DNA of 64,000 nucleotides, taken from assembly GCA_017562135.1 (NCBI GenBank), contig QEYB01000713.1:186001-250000 (forward strand). Reading direction: 5' to 3'. The notes beneath the pieces are model-generated. The model worked only from the letters and a program-made list of their open reading frames with translations, did not search any database and had not been told where the DNA came from. The stretch comes from Dipylidium caninum (lineage: Eukaryota > Platyhelminthes > Cestoda > Cyclophyllidea > Dipylidiidae). Below are positions 37,444-46,066 of the stretch, piece after piece (positions within the stretch are counted from its first letter, which is position 1; each line of letters opens with the position of its first letter). The position numbers were made by a program, and so were the translations under genes.

Positions 37444-40400
37444 TTACCGTCTGGAGCTTGTTGACAGGTCGATCGGTTGCATATCATCCATAATCGTGCT
37501 GCCTGTAGTCACAGCAAGGAGTTGGGGTGGAGAGGTAAGGTGTTGAAGATGGGTAGGTGGAGTGGGTAAAAAAGGATTTGGAAACATCCCGCCCGTCGGC
37601 GGTACGGTCAGTGGAGGTGGTGGAGGTGTAGACAAAAGTTCTGCTTGCGGGAACAGACCAATTGCTTTGAAGTACGCCTCCCAAGGTGATGTCGTTTGAG
37701 GCAAAGTGGGCAGTTGAAGTAAGGGAGGAGGCGGAGGAGGAAGTTTTGTTGGTTCCAGCAGTGTTGGTGTCGGTGGTGGTGGTGGTGGTAGGGAGGTGGA
37801 GGAGACCTGAGTTCTTTCCTTCACAGCTTTTGGAAGGGGAGATGAAGGAGGCGGTTGCGGAGGAGCAGGAGGAGGTAGAGGAGAAGAAGGAGGGGGAGGA
37901 GGAGGGGAATCATCACCATGGAAAGCATAAACGCTATCATCAACATTCTTGTTTGACGGAGGGATGGGACCGACGAGACCGGAAACTTTCTTCACCGGAT
38001 TGGAAGACTTTCGAGACGAAGAACTTCTACGACCACTTTTCTTAGGCGTAGCCTTTGGAGGCGGTAAAACAAGGAAAGGGGAGGGGGAGGAGGGGCGGGA
38101 GGGGCGGATGGGGAGGGGAGGAGAGGAAGGTGTGGGTGCACGGGGAGGGGCAGGTGGAGACGCGGGCGGAGTAAGGGAAGCGGCTGGTGGAATGGTAGGA
38201 GGAGGAGGTGACGTAGGCATCGGGATGGAAGGTTCAGTTTCTTGAATCTTAGGCGTCTCCTCTTTGATAACACTTATCTGCGGCTCGCTATTTTCATCCA
38301 CCAGCACTTCTGGTGGTTGTCTAGGAATTACGGTCTTGGCAACGACACTTTCAGGCTTCTCGACAATTGGCCGAGGAGCCAAAGGAGGTCTTGGATTCGC
38401 CACGACTTGTAAAGTTGGGATTCCAAAGAAGTTTTTTGGTGTTGAGCACTCCTTGATGGTGACAGTCAATCCTCCGACTGTGACATCGGTGATTGAGATG
38501 TCCCTTTCGAGCGGAGGGGGAGGCGGTACAAAAGTGGAGGGAGAAGACGAGAAGTGTGATGCAGCTGAAAGAGGGGTCGCCAAAAAGGCAGCGGAAGCTC
38601 CATTTCGAGAAAGATGGATGCGAAGGGGGGCCAATCGTCGCGGGGTGCAACTACCCGCATGAGAGGAAGACGAGGAAAAAAGACGTTCTCCATTGTATCT
38701 CCGCTTCTTCTCCTTACTCTTCCTATTTACCGCTAGGCCTTTGTGACAGCCCTCGGTAAACCGCTTCGACTGAAGTTTCAAGCCAATTGGAGGACGAGTT
38801 AGTAAATCCGGAGAGTAGGGTTTGATTGTAGGCACATCCACTTGTTTAGGAATGACGATGAACTCCGGCTCATCTACTGAATTCCGCTCCCGTCTTGGAA
38901 GCTCAACGTCTTCAGCAGTAGATTCTTCGCTAGATGATGAGGTGCGCTCCTCCTCCTCCTCTTCGTTCAGTGAGTGCGATGGAAGAATCCGTTCCCGGGG
39001 GATTTTAATTCGTATCCTGGGATGTTCCACAGGACTTGTCTGCAGAAGGAAGGCAGTTTTTCAGAAAACTATCCCACCCCAAAACTGTACCACTGACCTA
39101 CATCCAACTTTTGAAGGTATAACTCACGGGAAAGTGTGGACAAACAGCAGCCCGAGTTGGATGCTCACCAGACGGCGCCTTGGCGGCCATTCTCGTGTTT
39201 GCAGCAGAAGCAGAAGCAGCTGTGACTAACAAGGTTGTGGGTCGCAATCGGCTGTCCATTCGCCACTCCGAGACATCGTTGTTATTGACGGCGGTGGCAT
39301 TGGCAGTAGTGGGGTTGTCAAAAGCCGTGTTGTGTGGGGGGACCCAACAGAAGATGCAGTTGCAGCTCCCACTGAACTGGATCCAGAATGCGCTGTTGGG
39401 AGCGAATTCTTGACAGCTGCGACGTTAACTGTCAGCGGCTCACTTAACCGAACATTATCTGCAGCGGGTTCCCCTATTTCCTTGGACTTTTTAACTTCAG
39501 CCTGAGGGCTCATAGGTCGTCCATTACTCCCGTTCGGCCTCCGTTTTCTAGATTCCGCTCTTTGGTAATTTTCAATGAGAGATTTGTCTAAAATATTTTT
39601 TTCTGGCTCCCAAGTGTTATGTCTATAAAGAGGAAAGGAAAACAACCTAGTGACCTCTTCAAATGCATTACTGTTTATAAACTAAGGATCCCTATTTGAC
39701 CTAAAAACACATTTAGAGGAAAAAAATACCGACGTTGAGGGGAAACTTATTATAAAAGTGAGTTTCTACAACAGTATATCAAATTTAATCTTGTGCTTGA
39801 CAATAATTTCCTCCTGACCTTTTTACTAAAAGGTTCAGGACTTTATTTTTGTTAATTTTAAGTCACCAGTTAGCAAAGCATGAGCGAAACCTGACGACCA
39901 CAAATTTACGCCTTGGCTAAGCTGGTTAGTGCGTGCGCGCACGTGCTTGCGTGTAAACGCAACACACACGTCCGCATTCTCTCTAATGCACGCCTGCTAC
40001 TGAACTAAAAAGCGCGGGTGTGCGCGCTCGCGCGTAGCAACCGATCAATGGGATTAGAACCAATTGAAAGAGTCTATTGATCGCCATTAAACAACAGTGT
40101 ACACGTTAGCGTGCGTGCGTATGTGCGCACGTTATACGAACGCACACACACATACGCACGCGCGCGATTCTATGCATGCTTGCAAGGGTTGCGCGGAAAA
40201 GATAAAACTCGGTGAGCTTTCTCTGTCGCCCCAAAAGCAAATTTATTCAGGGAAAATAACACTCACCTATCATTCCAGTTCTTCCATTTAACGAGATATT
40301 CCACTTTGTTCTGGAAAGGAAGCAAAAGGTTAAAATTACTATAAGCGAAGCTGCATGGGCCACAAAAGGAGAACTTGAAGTGGTAAAACTTAGCTTACTG

Positions 40401-40539
40401 CACTGACTTTCCCCCCCCCCCCTACGCTTAGGCTTTTGGCAGATTTAGCGTGTCTCATAGAACTCACCATTCTAACTCGTCGATCAAGCAATTTTTCGAC
40501 CGTGTAAATGCCTGAATTGCGATTTCTGCCTCGATTCAT
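37444..40539 (-). CDS. CBX: Polycomb/CBX-family chromodomain protein (multi-exon gene)
   Basis: This is a Polycomb repressive complex 1 subunit that should read methylated H3K27 in the nucleus. Coding segments are 40468-40539, 40267-40310, a segment starting at 39622, a probable segment ending at 39128, and 37444-39039. The joined N-terminal exons spell a chromodomain: IYTVEKLLDRRVRM, then KVEYLVKWKNWNDR, then HNTWEPEKNILDKSLIENY. The Y, W and W that form the methyl-lysine aromatic cage in this family are present. The W-N-x-R-x-NTWEPE-x-NILD pattern is closer to Drosophila Polycomb than to HP1. The last exon carries a Polycomb box (ITDVTVGGLTVTIKE...FF), a basic KSKEKKRR cluster, long proline tracts and a terminal PIDLS. 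The start is the ATG at 40539, the first ATG after an in-frame stop, with A at -3. One internal junction is unresolved (see the segment at 39229-39622). The predicted protein is about 650-700 residues, long for CBX proteins. Confidence 0.93.
37462..37476 (-). other. PIDLS CtBP-binding-type motif at the protein C-terminus
   Basis: PIDLS sits 10 to 6 residues from the C-terminus. It fits the PxDLS consensus recognised by the CtBP corepressor. Human CBX4 (Pc2) is known to use a related PIDLR motif to bind CtBP. The match is seen directly; binding is inferred. Confidence 0.7.
38424..38499 (-). other. Polycomb box (CBX C-terminal RING1-binding motif)
   Basis: The translation DISITDVTVGGLTVTIKE followed by C-S-T-P-K-N-FF matches the (V/I)TDVTxxx(L/V)TVTxxE...FF pattern of CBX2, CBX7, CBX8 and fly Polycomb. 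In that family the box binds RING1/RING1B to build PRC1. Here it is internal, followed by more than 300 residues, whereas in most CBX proteins it ends the chain. Confidence 0.92.
38698..38724 (-). other. Basic cluster, probable nuclear localisation signal
   Basis: RKSKEKKRR fits a monopartite nuclear localisation signal and lies between the acidic region and the Polycomb box. Confidence 0.55.
39128..39424 (-). other. CBX: Probable internal exon region ending in a GTGAGT donor
   Basis: One minus-strand frame is open from 39424 down to 39128 and ends CCC|GTGAGT (donor GT at 39127-39126). The following 88-bp intron (39040-39127) ends in TTCCTTCTGCAG, and joining gives ...VCPHFP then TSPVEHP in frame with the last exon. 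The 3' part reads TAASASAANTRMAAKAPSGE, plausible for a disordered linker. The left edge is only the limit of the open frame, not a mapped acceptor. This frame differs from that of the 39622 exon. Confidence 0.6.
39229..39622 (-). other. CBX: Third chromodomain exon (donor end unresolved)
   Basis: The exon starts after a TTTCCTCTTTATAG acceptor (AG at 39624-39623). Its first base completes the arginine codon split across intron 2, followed by HNTWEPEKNILDKSLIENY. Downstream are ESRKRRPNG, a K/E-rich segment and an S/A/T-rich linker. The frame stays open to a TAG at 39226-39228, but the last exon must be reached through a segment in another frame, so the exon ends earlier or there is an indel. 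Candidate donors are GTTAAG at 39448 and GTGAGC at 39442, each pairing in phase with the CCCAACAG acceptor at 39393 (56- or 50-bp introns). None is convincing. Confidence 0.85.
39920..40166. repeat. Alternating purine-pyrimidine DNA with a hairpin, in intron 2 of the Polycomb gene
   Basis: Intron 2 spans 39623-40266. Within it, GTGCGTGCGCGCACGTGC-like and GCGCGGGTGTGCGCGCTCGCGCG-like tracts alternate purine and pyrimidine. At 40113-40125 and 40149-40161 there is a perfect 13-bp inverted repeat (GCGTGCGTATGTG and its complement) with a 23-base loop. Such sequence favours left-handed Z-DNA or cruciforms. An actual role is not shown. Confidence 0.75.
40267..40310 (-). other. CBX: Second chromodomain exon (44 bp)
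   Basis: The exon is bounded by a TCCTTTCCAG acceptor (AG at 40312-40311) and a GTGAGT donor at 40266. It encodes NKVEYLVKWKNWND plus two bases of the next arginine codon. Both tryptophans expected in the methyl-lysine cage are here. Intron 1 is 157 bp (40311-40467) and sits between codons. Confidence 0.92.
40411..40422. repeat. Poly-C run in intron 1 of the Polycomb gene
   Basis: Twelve consecutive Cs on the plus strand (poly-G in the sense of the transcript), 45 bp past the donor of exon 1. Confidence 0.85.
40468..40539 (-). other. CBX: First coding exon, start of the chromodomain
   Basis: Twenty-four codons from ATG 40539: a short N/R-rich lead, then GIYTVEKLLDRRVRM, the first strand of a Polycomb chromodomain including the first cage aromatic (Y). 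It ends ATG|GTGAGT (donor GT at 40467-40466). Reading on past the donor would give non-homologous sequence. The frame is open upstream for about 27 more codons without an ATG, to a TAA, so the 5' leader may be spliced. Confidence 0.88.
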
Positions 40540-40894
40540 CGTGCAATTGATGGGGGTTATTGCATGGAAATGCAATCTTGATCCAATTGGGTGATTTAAC
40601 CCACGTGTTTTTTAGACGCAGTTGGACCGCAAGAAGTTAAGTAGAGAAGAATGTGTGCTTTGGGATGACGCGGGTGATAGTCACGAGGGATTGGTCTTGT
40701 GAAGATGAAATATATACGCACGTGTGTTAACCAGGGCTGTATTCAAGTCTGCACGAAGTAATATGACGACAAATCACCACCCTGTTTCTTTCTTACATTC
40801 ATAGCACTAACCAATCATTGGTGGAGGTGGAGGTAACCAATAACTTCTGTGTCCGTCGACGGACCTTCCCGATGTACGCCAATCAGAAGTAAAG

Positions 40895-40901
40895 TATAAA
40901 A
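40895..40901 (+). promoter_or_regulatory. TATAAAA box-like sequence, plus orientation
   Basis: TATAAAA lies 54 bp downstream of the CCAAT at 40837 and 12 bp downstream of the one at 40879. The arrangement could drive a divergent plus-strand transcript starting near 40925. No coding frame was recognised to its right, so this may be chance. Confidence 0.35.
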
Positions 40902-40905
40902 ATGA

Positions 40906-40913
40906 GCGCGAAA
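40906..40913 (-). promoter_or_regulatory. E2F-type site (TTTCGCGC)
   Basis: An exact match to the TTTSGCGC E2F consensus on the minus strand, inside the CCAAT cluster. CCAAT plus E2F sites are common in promoters of cell-cycle and chromatin genes. Function is inferred. Confidence 0.5.
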
Positions 40914-42636
40914 GTTGTGTACAGCAACCAATGCGTAGTTGGTTGCATACTGATTGGCTCGAGGTAACGATTGGTTGCGAGCCGAAACACCAACTAAGAA
41001 TGAGGGCTGGTGCGACCAGCTTAGCAACCGGAACACCCCTTCATGCCTTGTCTGTTTATGTTTATAGTTTCAGAAAGGTGATATCAACATATACATTTGC
41101 ATAGCTGAAAAAAAGGTTCTATAGTGAATGGAAATGAGGAAAATAGTTGCAAATACTAAGAAATTGATTAACCGTGAGTGTAAATCTTATCTCTCGAAAT
41201 CAATATGCTTTAATCTGCATTGGCCTATAGCTTACACACATATTTCCCCAGTTGTAAATATTTACGAAAACGTGTCCTCTATAGATTATGAATTTAGCCT
41301 CCTGTTCTAAATATGGCGAGATGGTTTTATTGAGGGGAGATCGAAGCCAGACCCAATCGTCATTACTCTGGTCTTTCTTCTCAAATATTCTCCTACCTCA
41401 CGGACCGTCACAACGGCCACGATGATACAATCTTCTATTTAGGCCATGCAAATCCTTGAGATGGCCTAATAAGTCGCAATTTACGATGGCGAGGTCAACG
41501 CCAGACACTGTTGTGTCTGGTATACCCGGAGTACGAGGGTGAGGCATGAAGTGCGCGAAAATGGCATGATTATGTGAAACGAAAGCAATTGAGAAGCAAT
41601 AGAAATGCATAGAATAGCTGTCCTCTAACGAGATTTTGTCCGGAATGAGGACGTTAGGTTATCACATCACTTTTCTCACAATGCATGAAAGGATACATTC
41701 GAAAGGGATAAGATTCACGCGTACAGCTAAACCATGGCCCCCAGACATGTTGTTGGTTGTGAAGGGTGGGCTTTACTATTCAGCTTTAATTCCTACACCG
41801 GTGGGGAGAAAGTGCCATTGGCTTGCCAACGGGGAGGTAGCGTAAGAAAGGTCTCCGCGTGAAGATCCTTTTAGTTTGCAGTATCAGTAGTCCCGATTAG
41901 CGAAAAGAATACAAACCCACTTTGGTGAATTTACTACATCACAGGTTTCTTTTGTTACATACCCAAATGAAACAATAAATGGTAGACTTTGTAAAATAAG
42001 CGAAATTATCAAGAACGGAACAAGGATTTAAAAGTGAGAGGTAAGAAAAAGTTAACATAACCAAGGCTAAATACTAAAGATGTTCTACGAGTCCAAAATG
42101 CAAGTGAGTTAGGAAATGGAAACGGATACCAGTTCCGGTGATCATTCAGTTTATCAGAAAAGTTAAACTGGAGCAATATTACCGAGTTTCTGCTGGAAAA
42201 AAAATAATTTGAAAGGCTTAAAATGTCATTTGTAAGTTTGTAGGTGGTATAATTTCCATGGACAGGGATCGAACATGAATGAGGGATCGAGTGAAGTAGG
42301 AGATTGTCAACAGGTACTCTCAGAGCATGAACAGAGGGCATTTCGGCTAAGATTAAAGTGAAAAATACATCCATTCGCCGGATGTTATTGTTGTTATGAC
42401 AAACTATTGTTGACGATCAAAGATATTTCCTAAATGTCATTTGGAAATGGAGAGCACCGTCCCTCTCGTCCCCCAAGTGAGTGGTTCGGATGCTTTCGAG
42501 GGACCCTGTCGACGGAGAAAATGGTTGAATCTACATTTGTGCAAGACGTGATTACAGTTAACAATATAAAACACGGTTAGAAGTCAGCACACGATGTGAC
42601 TCATTGATGTGATTACTTAATGAATTGGTGGATAGT

Positions 42637-42658
42637 GAGAGAGAGAGAGAGAGAGAGA
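42637..42658. repeat. (GA)n microsatellite
   Basis: Eleven GA units. Confidence 0.9.
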
Positions 42659-44228
42659 AGGAAAAGAAGAAAAGAAGACCCCAAATAAAGTGCCTTGCAC
42701 TTGTAAATCTTTCTTACGAAACATCTAATTTACCCCTCAAATGGTAGCCACGTGGTCCAAAGTTCATCTCCGTTTATGGTGATGGAAGCGGCTCCGTTTC
42801 TCTCCAAACCAAAAGTAAACGCAAATCTCCTTGACCAGAGGCAATTGGATGATGTCAATTCAGGTGGAGGTTTGAGTCACCCACATTTCATGTAAGAACA
42901 CCGATCAAACAGAGTGACGGGCTACCGTCAGCAAAAATGACTGACCAATCAGTGTAAAGTAAGTAGACTTACGCAGAGTTACAACCTTAACTATTTACAA
43001 AAATCTGTTCTGCGAATTCGTCATTTCCCCTAACCTCCTGGGACATGCCCTCCTGCCGACAATGGACAGGTTGCTAAAACACACAAAATATAGGAATCAG
43101 TTCGAGAACATGAAGGCCATAGTCGGTTGCCAATGCTACCAATCTTCGACCCGTGAATGCAAGTATTCTGGGTAACTACTTGGTCCCCTCCTCCCTAAAA
43201 GTGTCATAAGCTGACGAAGGGTCTGATAACTTCTCTCCTTTCCGTAAGATTCTGGTAGTCCTCTTCAATGCAGGCAGAGCAGTGACCTCAAAATATCTGA
43301 GTAAGAAACCTTCACGTAATTGCGACCTTAACTTCGACGAATCCTTCCAAATTGGAACATTTGCGTCTGAACCGTCGTATCCCGCCTTCCCCGCACCTCC
43401 TCCTCGGAAATTGCGATTATCAAGGTTTGAAATCACTGAGAAAGGGTTACAATGGCACTTGTAACGTTTACCTGGAGGCTTCCCACAGTTGGAGTTTACA
43501 GCCATTTTATGTATGGGTTTAATCGGTTGTCGTTATATGGAACCATAAAAAGTGCCATTTTACCGTCAGCACCCCTTTCGGAGACTCGCTCTCCCCCTCC
43601 CAGTCGCCCCCGTCTGCCGTCCCCGGCGCATTAAGCGATGCGAACGAGTGGGGAATTGGAGGAAAGGGGGTGAGGACTGAAAATGGAGGAAGGTTAAGAG
43701 TTTGCTAAAAGGTCAAAAGAAAATGAAAGGACACGATTGATTTATGGAACCGCCCTTTTCATTGGACTGTTCTCTTTCTCTCTCTCTCTCCTTGACTCAA
43801 TCATCGAGAGAATGAGGGAAAGAAAGAGGAGAAAGACCAGCATACAGCATCACATTACTTCTCCCCTCATTCCCCTTCCTCCTCCACCCTAATTCGTCAC
43901 GCACGAAAGAGACGAATCTCCTCAAGGTGCCACGAATCTTGTCGAGTTTCCCTGCACAAATGACCTGTCATCCGCCTCAAGGAGGCCGCCTCCTCCTGCT
44001 TGTCCTGGTGGCAATCAGGCGAGAACAGTGGGCGGCCGGTCTAGTCGGTCACCTGGGTGCGGCGAACGCCCTCACCGTCCAACGGTGGCAGTGGGAAGCC
44101 TCTGTGTGTTGGGGGGAAACTGCGATTGCGTGAATGGGCGTATTTTCACATGCCTAAATAACTTCCCGCACGGTCAATGCGACACCCGTGCGAAGGCGCC
44201 GATTTTCGTGCTTCACCTGTTTTTACAG

Positions 44229-44260
44229 CTGGACTGGCTGGACTGGACCGGACTGGACTG
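44229..44260. repeat. GGACT/CTGGA short tandem repeat
   Basis: About six imperfect GGACT units (CTGGACTGGCTGGACTGGAC and so on). Confidence 0.7.
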
Positions 44261-45596
44261 TGCAAATCGGCGTGTTGTTCAGTCAGGCGGTGAAGTCGGC
44301 GCGTAAGAAGCAGTAAGCCGGGATCATGTCGCCCCCGTCAACGTCACCCAGTCGGTGGCTCTGGGGTTTAGCACCGCCTCCCCGACAGTACGACGTGTTG
44401 GAGGACACAGAGCGAGGTTGTGGAGGCGGAGGGAGGGGGGATTTTAGTGACCACTGAAGCGATTTCTCTGGGGAAACCACCCTGCCACTGATTAGATGAT
44501 GTCGATGACGATGAAGATGATGGCGGTGGTGACACGTGCAAATGGGACACATGAATTCTCGCAGGTGAATGAGCGTCTGTCTCCGGCCACCACATCCACC
44601 GACCGCCTTCATGAGCGTCCACTGAAAGGTGCTTATCAACAGCCCTTGCACGATGTGCGCTCTGCGCAGCAATTGCGAGGTAAAAATAGAAACAGGCGAG
44701 TTAGCTGATTGGCTGGGAAAATTCGCACAGGAAAGACTTCCTGCATATCAGAAGGGTCAGCTGATTTATTTGATACATAATCTTGAGCTTTTCCGGCTTC
44801 TAACTTATTTCGCAAAACGGAATCCCGTGAACTAGGGAAAGAACTTAATTGACGTTATCAGGCTTTAAATAAAGTGTCCATGTCAAATCGGATTGAGTAC
44901 CATATTGTTGTAAATTATATCGTCAACCTTTTGACTATGCGCATTAGATCACCGTAAATCGTAAAGGAAGGAAGGTTGGCTTATCACTTCAAATTTTCCA
45001 CGTTGGACAAATAAGAATCGAGGGTTTCCACATTTTTTTGGTCATCCGATTTGGTGGGTCGTCGAGAGCTACGGGATTGCACTCGGTTTTACCATGGAAA
45101 GCTTTTACAAGGCTAATCCCAAATTTCCGACGGGACCCATCGGTCATCCTGTACAAAATTACATTGCGATAAGGCGATGTGAATCTTTAGTGGTAATAAA
45201 ATTTGTTTCTTTGATTAACCCATATGGTTATGACGTTATAAACGCATTCATGAGCTACAAAATTAATTGATGACTTGGACGATCTGTACTTGCTGCAATT
45301 TGTTAACTTTTCCAACAAAATTTCAGGCAAACGCCATTTTGCGGGAGAATGGCACCCGAGTTCGTCCCTCGCTCTTAAAAGCTTCTAAAACATACAATAA
45401 GAATAGGCTGTAAAGGCGTTGGCTGAAGAGGGAGGAACCTCCGCCTCCTCGAATGACCACTTATTGTTGTGGAGTTACCGGCAAAAATTACCACTTCCGA
45501 ACTGGTCGGAGGGAACCTTGACTGGACCAATTAGATCGCAGCGCATGTATCGATTTTTGTTCGTGAACAGCGCTCAAGGCTTCGGGGAGACTCGCT

Positions 45597-45612
45597 CACA
45601 CACACACACACA
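45597..45612. repeat. (CA)n microsatellite
   Basis: About eight CA units, followed by further CA-rich sequence to 45625. Confidence 0.85.
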
Positions 45613-45933
45613 TGCACATACACACTCTCACAAATATCCGCTTTAAGTGCCAAAATGCACACTCTAAGGCTTCGCAATCCAGTCCAACCCCCCAAGAAAC
45701 CTGACATTAGCGCACGCCAATGCCCGCATGTTAACTTTAGAAGACTGTTTCGACCAAAGAAATGGCACTGGGGGGTGGAGGGGTGTTGGGGGTGCGCCAG
45801 GACTAAATTTTAACTGTCTATTAGACACACAAGGGATATAAAATTAGCCACGAAAATATTTACACATTCTCTGGATAAATAGGTAAGGTGAATTAATTTT
45901 TGCCACACACACACCCTTGTGTGCCTTTGTGTA

Positions 45934-46066
45934 TGTGTGTGTGTGTGTGTGTGAGAACGATCACATGGAATTCCACCTACAAGAGCGTGCAAACAATTGT
46001 AAGTCACGTGATCAATCACATGTGCACTCGTGTGTGTGTGTGGTGTGTGTGTGTGTGTGTGTGTGT
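45934..46066. repeat. Pair of (TG)n microsatellites
   Basis: One TG run lies at 45934-45953 and a second at 46030-46066, interrupted once by TGG. A short CA run at 45904-45914 could pair with the first to form a hairpin. Confidence 0.88.

Larger units (their letters stand above)
37444..39039 (-). other. CBX: Last coding exon of the Polycomb gene
   Basis: The exon begins after a TTCCTTCTGCAG acceptor (AG at 39040-39041) and runs 531 codons to TAA at 37444-37446. Counting from the valine at 39030, it has an acidic/serine stretch at 23-40 (EEEEEE, SSSSEES), a basic NLS-like cluster at 103-111, and a Polycomb box at 178-202. Low-complexity proline tracts fill most of residues 265-505, and MDDMQPIDLSTSSRR ends the protein. 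It is by far the longest open frame in the window, and its length together with the Pc box shows it is coding. Proline tracts alternate with E/P/T-rich linkers, so most of it is probably disordered. Antisense frames over this exon are shadows. Confidence 0.93.
40811..40974. promoter_or_regulatory. CCAAT-box cluster, probable Polycomb gene promoter
   Basis: Six CCAAT/ATTGG pentamers were indexed at 40811, 40817, 40837, 40879, 40928 and 40953, with a further one at 40970 (seven in 164 bp). Chance would give about 0.3 over both strands. CCAAT boxes are bound by NF-Y and are typical of promoters. The cluster lies 272-435 bp upstream of the Polycomb start codon. Confidence 0.75.

Noticed and set aside
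37686..38662. Long plus-strand open frames opposite the last Polycomb exon
   Set aside because: They are antisense readings of proline- and serine-rich codons, which lack stop complements. The minus-strand frame has the Pc box and continuous homology.
40540..40575. Upstream extension of the Polycomb reading frame starting at a TTG codon
   Set aside because: The first ATG in the frame is at 40539 and has a good context; non-ATG initiation is not needed.
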